Assembly: GCA_019633425.1 (NCBI GenBank)
Contig: WSUB01000098.1
Coordinates: 62,001 to 126,000, forward strand
Direction of reading: 5' to 3'
DNA from: Tulasnella sp. 424
Taxonomy: Eukaryota; Basidiomycota; Agaricomycetes; Cantharellales; Tulasnellaceae
Length of the DNA stretch: 64,000 nt
Shown here: in pieces, positions 48,222 through 59,551 of the stretch
Layout: each line of letters begins with the position of its first letter
Numbering within the stretch: position 1 is the first letter of the stretch
Translations under genes and position numbers: made by a program
Notes under the pieces: model-generated
Seen by the model: the letters and a program-made list of their open reading frames with translations, nothing else
What the model was told of the DNA's origin: nothing
The model's database searches: none

Positions 48222-48849
48222 CCCTCGGCATCGCTCCTGAGGTTCGGCTGTTGCTCGCTATGATGGGACATAATTTTAGTTATGATACGTGTGAATGTAT
48301 GGTCTTTCTACTACCATTCCCTTCTCCCCTTCTGATAAAGGCCAGCGGCGGCGCATGCTACTATACTTTCCGTGTAAATAAAAACTTCGAACCTTCATGG
48401 CACGCTTGTCCATAAAGGTTTTACTTTGATCTGTGACAGCGTTCGGCGGGGACATCAAGGGGATTGGTGCTTTATTGGCCAGACCCTGGTCACACATCTC
48501 TCGAAGCCGTGGAATGGGAGATTTTGGTGTTATACCTCTTGTGAAACAAGAGCAAGTTGAATAGTCGAGGTCTCCTTTACATAAATTAATCTCCTTGATC
48601 GTCAACTGGTCGCAATGCTGCTGAGATTTACATATGTATCTGTTGATCGAATCCCTTACCTTGTCTGAAGCATCGTATCCACTTCTTCACTTCATGAAAG
48701 GCGCTTGAGGTTCTTGAATCTTCATCTGACTTACAATAAAATTTCTCCTGCTCTTAAAAGGAAGACGGGACGAGAGGCATGGGCAAGGGTCGCGTCTCAG
48801 AACTATCGCGCACGAAGTTGACAGGAAACTTCGACCCGTATATTACGAA
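48222..48849. other. Convergent 3' flanks
   Basis: Between the ends of the 46.9 kb kinase (plus) and the MSP-like kinase (minus). No gene seen. Confidence 0.4.
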
Positions 48850-48922
48850 TTGCAACAAATACCCTTCTATATCGCGCATGAGACTCCCGTTCCTCCTCTC
48901 TCACACTCCTTGCTATTGGATT

Positions 48923-50906
48923 TTACTCCACTCTTTGGTAACAGTCCAATCCATGCATTGCTCCAAGTCTTCCAGCGATATCATCGATCGAAGGCCGACT
49001 TGTGGACTCAGTTGCCCAACACTCCGAAAGAAGATTCCAAAATGGCGTGCCGATAAATGTGAATCTTGATTTATCAGGTTTCACAGATCCAGCAGCAATG
49101 CTTTCTTGCGGGATGTTCTCAGACGAGAATGCTTCCTCTCCAGACGCCACCTGTGATGTCCCGAGACGAATCACTGGAATGAGAGCCTGAACCGGACCGA
49201 CTTGTTCAAAGCTTTATTCTTACCTCAAGGAGTAGCAGAGCAAATGCGTAGACATCACTTGGCTTGTGACGTGGAGGGCTATGATAGCGGAGCAGTTCTG
49301 GTGCCATGTATATCATGCGACCCTTTTGCCGAATACTGGTCGTTATGACTGTTTGGTTGTAAGAGTCTTCAACCATTTTGCTGAAGCCGAAATCGATGAA
49401 TACGGGATGGATGGAACCTGCTTCTTGCCTCGCTAATACGTTTTTCTAGTGCCAACGCAACTTCGAGCTTAACCACCTTTACTGACTCCCGGGTGATTCA
49501 GTCAGCTTACATTATGGATATCGCCGTGGATAACTTTATTAGAGTGAAGGTATTGAAGACCTTCGCTCAGTTCCTTGAGCTAAATCAAGATCAGTGCTGA
49601 TAAACAGGCCGCCCTTGGAAGTAAAGGAATACGAAAACCTATACTCACTATTCTGATCCTGTCCCTGTCGATAACCTTCGGACGGATGAATTTGAATAAA
49701 GTCCCACACTCGTACCAGATCGTAATGAAACACGGCGTTGACGAGTAGAAATTGCCGAGTAAAGGTGCGATGTATGGATGGCGTAGACGGCGCCAAATCT
49801 TGAGCTCTTTCCGAGCGCGCTGGTCTTTGCGTCAGGTTCCATACAAGCAACCGGTTACAATCCCGCCGAGTAGACTCACAGATTTTTTTATGGTCTCTCC
49901 TATGGGAGGTAGATTCTCATACAAGTAAACCAAGGACTTGACCGCAACCTGTTCAATGTTAAGATTCAGAGACTTCTTGTAACGTAAGCGTGTGGACGCT
50001 TACGAAGGACGACGAAAGTTTTTCGGCGCTTTGAACGTCAATTCGGCATTTCCACACGTGTCCGTAGCCTCCATGGCCATTAGAATTCGAATCTACGGTA
50101 GTGAACTGTGCAGGATATTGCTCTCCGTCTATGGGGTCGGTAAGGGTAAAGGATACTTGCTTCCTAGATTTCCAGTGAACGGCTTTTTCGTGGGTAAGCT
50201 TCACGAGTTACAGTCAGATTGTTTCATTTGCTCACGATCGACGTAAAGGGTCTGAGAGGGCTGGAGCGACTCCGTATTCGTTGGCGCTGGAGAGGACCGA
50301 ATAGCAGCGATAGAAATGCTTATCATTTTCAACTCGCTTTCTTTGAGCTAACAAAGTAGACGCTGAATAGGACCCCGTACGATTGGATGGAGTCGACTCA
50401 CTATTTTTTTTCTGCGCTCCTCAGTCATATCATCTCCTTCAGAGGTCGCGGAAATGCACCATGACACCTCCAGACTTCCGTCAACGCGGCTCGGAACATT
50501 CGGTTTTCTGCCCCCGCCGTCTCGGGCGACTGCAGCAGGGATCCTGATCGGTCACACGACATTACACCTGACGCTTTAAACGTACCTCGCACTGAACGGC
50601 TTGCATTCGGGGGAAGGAATCCTGTCTCATCTGCACGGGGATCGATCGAGTGCTTCGGGCGTCTGGGAGTTCGGCCGGTGCCGTCCGGTGGAGCTTTAAA
50701 CAAAAGTCGGTACACCACCGGAAACGACAGCACGTTTCTTAAGGTAAGTATAGCTGCAACAGTAGGAACCTTCACGGATTGATCCTCGTCGTCTTTGTCC
50801 ACATTCACTATGGAACACGGGTTTAGAGAAAACGGAGCATGACATTGGAGATCAACTTGCCTATGAAAGTCAAGCTTTGGGGTGAGCAGTGAAGACCATT
50901 GTCCAT
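48923..50906 (-). CDS. MSP/VAP-like domain fused to a kinase, 472 aa, ten exons (minus copy, U1)
   Basis: Exons 50906-50861, 50807-50582, 50543-50402, 50286-50236, 50198-50004, 49948-49880, 49819-49649, 49579-49511, 49445-49224 and 49150-48923, total 473 codons in frame. N-terminal part (about 1-140): CSPQSLTFIG, TLRNVLSFPVVYRLLFKA, HSIDPR and GFLPPNASRSV follow the beta-strand pattern of major sperm protein/VAP domains (inference). A short Arg-rich exon (RQRIRSRSSPLRPF) links to the kinase: GHGGYG loop 196-201, VAVK with K224, HGD 318-320 (HGDIHN), DFG 341-343, MAPELL, and RPSID near the end. Intron 1 is GC-AG (GCAAGT). The intron-2 donor GTTTAA is weak and rests on paralogue comparison. VAP domains bind FFAT-type peptides, so the fusion may target a kinase to membrane contact sites, but that is speculation. 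Confidence 0.75.
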
Positions 50907-51578
50907 GGTTCTGAGAGTTAGGTAGCAGAGTGAAATGATGAGAGAATAGCCTTGAGGGTAGGAGGAAGTTTATAATGTTCCAAGAGGATCTATAAGTTGC
51001 TATGTTGAGGCGCGACTCGAACATCGGTAACCAGATGCATGTTTATACTGAGAGTATAGTTACGTCGATAATCGTTTGGTCTAGCTTGAAGTAGAATAAT
51101 GGCTTTGAGAAGATGTTGATATCCGGATTGAGAGTGAATGAAGAGCCGGTTAAATTCCATTCAGGGACTTGCACTCCCTTTGTTCCGTCGACAAACAGCA
51201 GCTGCGCGGTGCACTGTATCTCAAGCACTGCACTGCACCTGAACTCGCAGGACTGGTATCAGTCCGTACACATAGAAATTTGACCTGCAACTCCCTTAGT
51301 ATCTCTCGCGACGGTATCCGGAGGATTGTAAAAAGCAGTGACGGAAGCAACGAGCGACAGCACATGCTTTGTTTGGCCAGCCGCAACATGTTGGCAGCGT
51401 CAGGGTATACACATCCAAGGTTGGATGAACACGTACTACCTTCAACCTCTCAGGAACTGTACCTTGGCATCCTTAAGACAGCATGTTTGCAGTCTAAATA
51501 CAAAGGATTCACATCCACACCGACACGCACTTCAACCTCTCCCTTCAGCACACCCATCGAGGCATCTAATCGTTCCTC
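50907..51578. promoter_or_regulatory. Divergent promoter between the U1 kinase pair
   Basis: 672 nt between two head-to-head starts. The right part is repeated before the plus gene of unit U2 and contains CTCAAGCACTGCACTGCACC at about 51220; the left part is shared with the leader of the minus gene. About 200 nt in the middle is unique. Confidence 0.5.
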
Positions 51579-53406
51579 ATGTCTCACTGCTTGACTTTCA
51601 ATCCTCCCTTGTTAACTCTCCGAGGTATGTACTGTATCTATATCGTGACGCCCCTAGAATACCTTCCCACTGCTGCCTCTATTTTCAGAACCTTTCAATG
51701 TGCTTAAGGGCACGGCATTGAAAATTCGGGGCGATCCCAAAGTCCACGTGGTATTTCGCACTTCTTTTATCTTAACGTGTGGTTTACCACTCGTCAGGGA
51801 AGCCGAGTTTGGCTTTGCGGCGTCGCAGCGCATTACCTATCTTAAAAGTATGTATGGTCCAGACTCGTACTACAAGATGGAAAAAAGGTTACGTCGGTCT
51901 CTAATCATGAGTAATAGTTGCCGTCCTCCCTTTAAAAGGTGAACCGCAGCTCGCCGGGAAGCGTCAGCATCTCTGTTTGGAGAGCTTTGAGACGTCGAAC
52001 GCGGGTGACGAGGGGACGGCCGAACAAACGGTAACCATCCATTCTTCACTTCATCCTTATTTCTGACGGGTCTGGACTACTTTCCTGTAGTGGAGTAATA
52101 TAAGACGGAAGGGGACACACATAACCAGTTGGATAATCCCAATCGTTGTTCTAAGTCCGGGCGGCGTGTTTGAGATACCGCCAACGTTGTCAAATTGTGT
52201 AGAAGGACTCTCGCTGAGAGCGGGCGAAACGGCCTCATTGGACGGGGTAGCAGCGAAGCTAAACCCTGAGGTTAAGGCTTCTTTTGAGCAAACTGTCGCG
52301 AGTAACTCGAGAGGGATGGTGCAGGAGGGCGTCATGACCTACGTTGGCTCTTCAGAAAATATCCTGAGGGTACGCAGTCGTAATGGACCCTCCGGTGACC
52401 TCACTAACTTTTACCAGGTCGCTATCAAATACATTGTGGACAACAATAATAGTGGAGGCAGTGGGGAATCAACTCCGAGGAGTCTCGTTGAGGTACGGTG
52501 GCTTCCAACTGCTCAACTCTCGTCGTTCAGGTCCCTCACTCCATCCTCAGCGTACCCAGACTGAGCTACGGGTTTGGCTCCACCTGAACCACCCAAATAT
52601 AGCACCACTTCTAGGATACGCGGTCCATCCGAGAACCTTGTTTGTGTCCCCATTTTACCCAAATGGGAATGTATTCGACTTCGTCAGGAATACCTCTGCG
52701 AAGGGACCAACGAGGTTAAATCTGGTTTGTACCCTTCAACCTGTCAAGAAAGGATGACGATTATAAGAATATTTATTCCGAATTTAGATTCATCAGATCG
52801 CCTTAGCACTCGAGTATATTCATCGCGAAGGGTTTGTTCACGGAGACTTGAAGCGTGTAAGTCAGCTAACGGTTGGTTCGACTCGCGTCTTTGACCTTTT
52901 GAGATTTCCTTTCACAGGATAACGTTATGGTCGATCTTCACTCAAACGCAATCATCATTGATTTCGGATTCAGTCTTTTCGAGACGGAAGCAGACGGGCA
53001 TATCACCAGCGTTGGCCACCGAATTTATCAGCCTAGAGAGCTTTATCGTACCCTGCGAAAGACCTGGAGGGGTGATGTGTATGCATACGGGCTGCTTACC
53101 TTGGAGGCAAGTCTCGTTCCTACATATTACGAGATTCATCAAGAAAGCTATGTTCGCCTGCTGAACTCATTCCTGAAGATTGCGACAGGAGTCAAAGCCT
53201 TTGAACACTACAGCCTCTACCAAGGGACGTATGCCGCTTCAGAACAAATAATGCGGCATCATTACGCTGACTTGGATTCCGGTAGCCCGCTGTGGGACAT
53301 CATGGAAGGCTGTTGGCGGCTGGATCCAATTCAGCGACCCTCCATGAACGAAACTAGACTGAGCCTCCAGCATCTTCACGGTGGCCAGGTGCAAAGAAAT
53401 ATGTAG
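51579..53406 (+). CDS. MSP/VAP-like domain fused to a kinase, 436 aa, nine exons (plus copy, U1)
   Basis: Exons 51579-51624, 51689-51847, 51939-52030, 52091-52369, 52418-52492, 52551-52724, 52788-52856, 52918-53106 and 53179-53406, 437 codons. The first exon is 46 nt ending in phase 1, exactly as in the minus partner, so the two are diverged homologues. N-terminus: LTFNPPLLTLREPFN and TALKIRGDPKVHVVFRT, MSP/VAP-like. Kinase: VAIK with K196, HGD 293-295 (HGDLKRDN), DFG 313-315, QPRE in place of APE, RPSMNE. No clear glycine loop. The acceptor used by the U2 copy for exon 3 (TTGCAG) is TTGCCG here; an AG 12-14 nt downstream restores the frame. The intron before the last exon is GC-AG, though its 72 nt are open and could be retained. 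Confidence 0.7.
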
Positions 53407-54486
53407 GAATGGATGGACTCTTCGGACATTTTAGGAGTTCGAACCGTTCCTATCCTGCCCAAAGCAAACTGAGACACTCGACGGGCAGCAATAAAATCGA
53501 ATGATTTGAACTTTGTATTTACGGTAAAACCATGATTAATATCATAATACACCCCACCTTGTATATTTTCTTTTGTCCACTGAATGCGCGTCCACGGAAC
53601 CTGTCGAGGAAACCAAACTGATGTTCAGTCCAGCTCGAAGTACTCGTCGATTACCGACAATGCTTAACCTCATTCTTAAGTGTGGACGCGACGGTGATGA
53701 ATCTGAAAGAGCGTCGATTCGGTGGAAATCCCTTGCGATTCGGTCGCGTTGGTAGTATCGCGATTATGACGTCCTCTAAAGTCGTTCAATGAGTGATGGT
53801 AGATATTTTGACGCTTTTGTTATGTAATCTTGTGTCTGATTGGCTAATCCTGGCCACTGCTTTGGAAGGCTGGACTTCGTAGATGCGCCCGTCGGCTTGG
53901 ACGCTTCCGACCCCTGTCACGTGTTCGCGGAAGCGGGTTCCCTCTTTGAAGATACCATGCAGAGGTCAAGCTTCGAAAGGGCTCGGCAGCTAGCCTGTAC
54001 TCAGTTCCATCTCCCGTGTATCTGTTACAACATCTCTCAAGCTGCAACTTCCGCCAAACTCCAACCTGCGCTGTCGGAGCCAGTTTTAGCGAGGCGCTCG
54101 CAGCACCCTCAATTTCCACAGTCACGTGGCCTGCGGGGTATCCGAGGCGGCGTCCGACAATCCCTAGCCGTCCGATTCGACGTTGCAGAGTTGTACATGT
54201 CTTCTGCTTGGTGCACCAATCGAGATTACATGTGTGCGATTTCTTGGGCCAGGGCCAGTAGCCACGCGATAATTTTATCGGCGGAACGTGATAGACGGCC
54301 ACCTTTCCCTCGCCAACCTTCACCAGCCCCCCATTTCAAGGGCCTTCCATTTGGAAGGTAATAACCGTTTTTTTTTTGCCACCATTTCGCACTACAACCC
54401 GCACAATCCAAAGAATTTCTGACATTTAAAAGGCCCCCAACCTTCTATCTCCGACCGAGCGTTCGACATACCCCCCCTCCATCCAG
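53407..54486. promoter_or_regulatory. 3' flank of the plus kinase and upstream DNA of finger copy 3
   Basis: Matches 61382-62456 with many indels. A 173-codon open frame at 53840-54361 is not preserved in the second copy, so it is not considered coding. Confidence 0.45.
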
Positions 54487-55269
54487 ATGCCGCATTTTCA
54501 AGAGTGCGGGAAGAATCTTTCGGCGCGTCGCCTATCCTGGAGCCTTGGCATTTCCCTGACTCCTGTTCATCGCCATTTATTTTCACTTGCAGACTTCAGT
54601 TGGCCTTCGGCGGCACGCCAATTCGCAGTACGTAGCGATATTGCCTCGAGGTTGTCGTCTCTCTTCTGACGTCGCATCGCCTTCCTCTAAGACATAAGCG
54701 AAGCATCTGGCATGCATGCCAATGCGGGAAGCAATTTCTCGATCCAGCGGGGCGCTCCCGATGCCGACGCAGCCATCTAAACACATTTTGCCAGTGCCCC
54801 GTCTAGGGATGCCTCTACTAGTTCTTGGTGGCTCTTATCTACCCAATATACAAAAGCGTCGATATATCTGTAATCTATGAGTGGCCGTAAAGACACAGTC
54901 AAGCAGCACTTACGCAGTCGACATCCAGACTCGATAGAGCTCGAAGTCCTTACGCTCCCGGCCTTGGGGACGTCGAGTCCCGAGTCCTCGACCGCGAGCC
55001 TTGGGTACAGCTTGACACCGCCACCAGAGCTAGTCCTGTCCTCCCCTTCCATCTTTCAGCCCCAATCAGAAGCCATTCACGCATCTCCGTCTCAGTCTGG
55101 TCCGACTATCCCGAGTTGTCGCCTAGGGAGTCATGTTCCCGTATCTACCGAAAGCCCTATTACAAGTTTTCTATCATTTGCTTCTGGGGTTGAGATGGAG
55201 GCGGCACTAGGGCCGTGCGCAAAGGGAGCCACTTTCCACGTCTTCCATCCACCACGCAGGAGATTGATG
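54487..55269 (+). pseudogene. Decayed three-finger zinc-finger gene (finger copy 3)
   Basis: Paralogue of the intact gene at 62457-63116. Damage is extensive: the first Cys of finger 1 is Phe (TTT at 54496-54498), the first donor GTGCGT is GCGCGT, a Trp codon in finger 3 is TAG at 54804-54806, and the last acceptor AG is AT at 54877-54878. Still recognisable are CGKNLS, CQCGKQFLDPAGRSRCRRSH and GRKDTVKQHLRSRH followed by the Ser/Pro-rich tail, which here stays open longer than in copy 4. A functional product is very unlikely. Confidence 0.8.
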
Positions 55270-55356
55270 GTCAGTATCACGATGTATTACAAATTCCTCC
55301 TATATTATCTATGCAATCCTGGTTCCTCCTTCTCTTGCCCTCATTACTACTCGATC

Positions 55357-57393
55357 TCACGTCTCTCTCTGGTAACAGTCCAGACCACGCATTGCTCCAA
55401 GTCTTCCAGCGATATCATCGATCGAAGGCCGACTTGTGGACTCAGTTGCCCAACACTCCGAAAGAAGATTCCAAAATGGCGTGCTGATAAGCTTGAACCT
55501 TGATTGATCAGGTTTCACAGATCCGGTAGCAATGCTTCCTTGGAGAGCATGCATCGGGGTGTTAGACGAGAATTTAAATGCTGTCTTTCCAGAAGCCACC
55601 TGTGATGTCCCGAGACGAACCACCGGAGTGAGTGAGAGACTGGATCGAACCGATTTATTCGAAGCTTTATTCCTACCTCAAGCAGTAGCAGAGCAAACGC
55701 GTAGACATCACTCGGCTTGTGGCGTGGAGGGGTAATATAGCGGAGCAGTTCTGGTGCCATGTATATCATGCGACCCTTTTGCGGAATACTTGTCGTTAGG
55801 ACTGTTTGGTTATTGTAAGAGTCTTCAAGCATTTTGCTGAGGCCGAAATCGATGAAAACGGGATGGATGGAACCGGCTTCGTCTTCCCTTGCTAATACGT
55901 TTCCCTAGTGCCAACGCAACTTGGAGCTTAAACACCGTTACTGCTCTCGGGTAATTCATTCAGCCTACATTATGGATATCGCCGTGGATAACGTTATTGG
56001 AGTGAAGGTATTGAAGACCTTCGGTCAGTTCCTTGAGCTAAATCAAGATTCGTGCTGATAAACAAGCCGCCCTTGAAGTAAAGGAACGAAAACGCATACT
56101 CACTATTCTGATCCTGTCCCTGTCAATAGATTTCTGGCTTTGGATGCATTTAAATAAAGTCCCACACTCGTACCAAATCGTAATGAAACACGGCGTTGAC
56201 GAGTTGAAATTACCGAGTAACGGTGCGATGTATGGATGACGGAGACTGCGCCAAATCTCGAGCTCTTTCCGAACGCGCTGGTCCTTGCATCAGGTTCCAT
56301 TCAATCAACCACCCAATCCAGCTGAGTAGACTCACAGGTTCTGTGATGGTCTCTCCATTGGGAGGTCGAGTCTCGTTCAAGAGAACCAAGGACTTGACCG
56401 CGACCTAGTCAATGTCAAGATTCAGAGATTGATTGTGACCGAAATGTGTGGACACTTACGAAGGACGATGGTTGATCGGCGCCTTGAACGTCAATTCGGC
56501 ATTTCCACACCTCTCCGTAGCCTCCACGGTCATTTGAATTCCAAGCTACATGAGCGAACTGTGCAGGATATTGATTTCCGTCTGTCGGGTTTGTGAGTGT
56601 AAACGATACCCACTCTCCATGTTTCCAGCGAGATGCTATTTTCGTGGGTAAGTTTCACGACTTGCAGTTAGATTGTTTCGTTTGCTCACGATCGACGTAA
56701 GGGGCCTGAGTCTGAGAGGGCTGAAGCAACGCCGTTCTTCTCGGCGCTGGAGAGGACAGGATAGCATCAATAGACATGCGTACCATTTTCAACTCGCTTT
56801 TGCTCTTAGCTTCATTGAGCTAACCAAGTAGACGCTGAATAGGAGGCCGTACGATTGGATGGAGTCGACTCACTATCTGTTTTTTGCGCTCCTCAGTCAT
56901 GTCAGCTCCCTCAGAGGTCGCGGAAATGCACCATAACACCTCCAGACTTCCGTCTGGGCCGCTCGGAACATCCGGTTTTTTGCCCCCGCCGTCTCGGACG
57001 ACTACGGTAGGGATCCTGATCGGTCACACGATATTACACCTAACGCTTTAAACGTACCTCGCACTGAACGGCTTGCCTTCGAGGGCAGGAATCCTGTCGC
57101 ATCTTCACGGGGATCGATTGAGTGCTTCCCGCGTTTGGAAGATCGGCTGGTGGATGGTTGGGCGCCCGGCCGAGCTTTGAATCGAAGTCGGTACACCACC
57201 GGATACGACAGCACGTTTTTTAAGGTAAGCTCAGTGCCAACGGTAGGAACCTTTAATGGCACGGATTTATCCTCGGGGGCTTCGGGCAGCTTCACTGTGG
57301 AACACGGGTTTAGAGAAAACGGAGTATGACATTGGAGATCAACTTGCCAATGAAAGTCAAACTTTGAGGTGAGCAGCGAAGACCGTGGTCCAT
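55357..57393 (-). pseudogene. MSP/VAP-like kinase, minus copy of U2, probably decaying
   Basis: Counterpart of the gene at 48923-50906, starting at ATG 57393 (MDHGLRCSPQSLTF). The MSP-like part is complete (TLKNVLSYPVVYRLRFKA, HSIDPR) and intron 1 is again GC-AG. The kinase keeps GGYGEVWK, VAVK, HGDIHN, DFGLS, MAPELL and RPSID. The problem is at the start of the kinase exon: the acceptor AG used in U1 (GTGAAG) is AA here (about 56653), and the exon carries one extra base just after, so no acceptor tried restores the frame. All later exons are open and spliceable. It could still be expressed from an unrecognised acceptor, so the pseudogene call is provisional. Confidence 0.55.
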
Positions 57394-59551
57394 GGTTGTG
57401 AGAGCTAGGTAGCAGGATGAAATGATGAGAGAGTAGCCTTGAGGGTAGGAGGAAGTTTATAATGCTCCAGGAGCCTTTGTAGTACTGTCCTGCCGCCGCC
57501 ACTTGTTCAAACACCGTAGCGGCGCACGCGCCATTCCCCGATTCTACCTCAGTACTTCAATCCATCAGCATTAATATATATACGAAGCAAACAATTTAAT
57601 CTTCTCAAAGCGGCTCACTCATCGCGTGAGAGTACCTCCCTGAGATAGCCCGAGACAATTAGGGGCGGAAGTGGCGTCAATTGGTGCAAGGCTTTGGAAA
57701 TTCAATGGAAAGGATAAGCTTGTAAATTATGAAGCAGAACTCCACAATATGAACCATTTGCACGCGGATAGCGTAGCACCTCGCCCTTGTCCAGCATCAT
57801 ATGAGCTTCCTCTTACAAGATGACCTTTTCCCAATCCCCCTCTCTCATTGCTTACTCGGGACGACGACGATGACGACGACGACAAGAAAAAGAATGACCA
57901 CGCCAACACCGCCGCCGCCCACCGACAAAACCGAAAACCCACTCACAACCAATCGCTGGCCGAGCTCAGCCATCCTCTGACGCCTCTACCGCATCAACCG
58001 GACACGTGATGGGTCGGGCTCACATTGGCATCAGCTTCCGCACAAAGAGCGATGTCGCCCCGTGCCGGAATCAAACAATTGGCTGGTGGGGGATTTTATA
58101 TAGATAGTTTTTGTAAATAGAAGATAATGTAATAATTTCTATCTAAATACACTATAGTTCTGTATACCCCAGACCGCGCAATATCAACCGAAACTGCTCT
58201 TTGGCTTACTGGACCGCGACGCGTGGAATCGCGTAGCGGACCTGATGTGCCGTAACGTTACGGTCATATTTATCGTTCTTTTCTTTTTTCTGAAGCGAGT
58301 GCCGCGCGCAGAGAAACGTGGACAGATTCTGTTGCTCTGGAGGTTTAACTCGCCATGGTGGGCGTGGGGAGATGTTTCTTAGGTCGGGGTCGTATAGCGG
58401 ATGTTGAATAGGACTCTGAGGCACGGGAAGCCCGCCGATTTTTTCGAGGTGTAAGTCCTAATATCCGCGGAGAATCACCCGAGAGCCATTATACTGGCGG
58501 TGGTGTATATTGGGTTTTGGAGTTCCCTTTTGAATTTCATCCACATTACCCTCCATACCTTGGCGGCCTACGAGACTGTGTGACGACATCGCCGCTCTCC
58601 GAGCGGCCCACCACTTACAAACATCGATATCGAGCCAACCTAAAGAATCGAGGCTTACAATCCCAAATGGTTGTTCACCGCTCGTCATGTCCGCATTATG
58701 AGATAATAGCTAAAGAGGGGGTAGATACGGAAGACCCTCGGCAAGCGATCCGATTGGCCGCCGACATGATTTTCGTCGACCATTTTCGCCCCACAAAACA
58801 CGTGGGCGACAAAGTCCGATCTTGACAAAAGTGATGTCCTAAAGCGAGGGCCACTTCACGGGATTTTCGCCGCGTTTTCGCCTGACTAAAAGGTCAATTT
58901 CGGCCCTGTGTGCGTTAGTTGAGCGGATGCTGAGATAAGCCAGCCACGGGGTTGGAATTCAAAACCCTCCTCTACTACGTAGGGTCGGGGAAAATACTAC
59001 CAAGCTTTCATCCACTTCTGTGCCTGATGGGGGACAGAGTTCAATAGGGGATAAGCGTGGTGACACATTGAACTTTTAGTTGGACCTATGGTAAGTCTAA
59101 AGCCTAAACATTAAGACTCATATAAGGTCAACTCCTTCGCCCATTCAGGCCAAATCCCGACTCTACGAGCCAATAAATTTTCAGGGGACATGTTCAAATT
59201 CCCTCATCATAAGGAGGGAACAAAACCCGTGGAAAGCTCAGGAACGGAGTGTCGAGGGGACGGGGACATGAACAAGTGGTCCCGGTAGTACAGTATATCA
59301 AGCACTGCACTGCACCTAAACTCGCAGGGCCGACATCAGCCCGTACCACATAGAAAGACTTGACTTGCAATTCCCTTTGTATCTCTCGCGACAGTATCCA
59401 GAGCGCTGTGAAAGTAGTGGCGGAAGCAACGAGCGACAACACATGTTTTGGCCAGGCGGCAACGTCAGGGTATATATCCAAGCTTGGATGAACACGAACC
59501 ACCTTCAACATCTCCCTTAAGCACACCCATCGAGGCATCTAAACGTTACTC
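57394..59551. promoter_or_regulatory. Enlarged divergent region of the U2 kinase pair
   Basis: 2.16 kb against 0.67 kb in U1. About 57480-59285 has no counterpart in U1. It contains a GAC/GAT trinucleotide run, a 102-codon plus-strand frame at 58517-58825 with no recognisable domain, and no obvious terminal inverted repeats or transposase. Confidence 0.45.
57860..57884. repeat. (GAC)n microsatellite
   Basis: Eight consecutive GAC/GAT triplets on plus, reading as a Ser run on minus. It lies within the unique part of U2. Confidence 0.7.

Larger units (their letters stand above)
48850..55140 (+). repeat. Tandem segmental duplication, unit U1
   Basis: Holds the minus MSP-like kinase, the plus MSP-like kinase and a zinc-finger gene. 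The same order recurs at about 55290-63112. Similarity includes introns and intergenic DNA except for about 0.2 kb in the divergent promoter, which is replaced by about 1.8 kb in unit U2. Confidence 0.8.

Noticed and set aside
52057..52335. Antisense frame over the plus MSP-like kinase
   Set aside because: Mirrors a constrained sense exon; it is conserved in the duplicate only because the sense strand is.
53840..54361. 173-codon frame upstream of finger copy 3
   Set aside because: In the duplicate (61.8-62.3 kb) the frame is broken in several places and the start is absent; the antisense frame is equally long.
57727..57942. Secreted-looking minus frame with a Ser run
   Set aside because: The Ser run is the GAC microsatellite read in antisense; no other support.
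57480..59285. Transposable element insertion
   Set aside because: No terminal repeats, transposase or reverse transcriptase motif could be seen; kept only as unique sequence.
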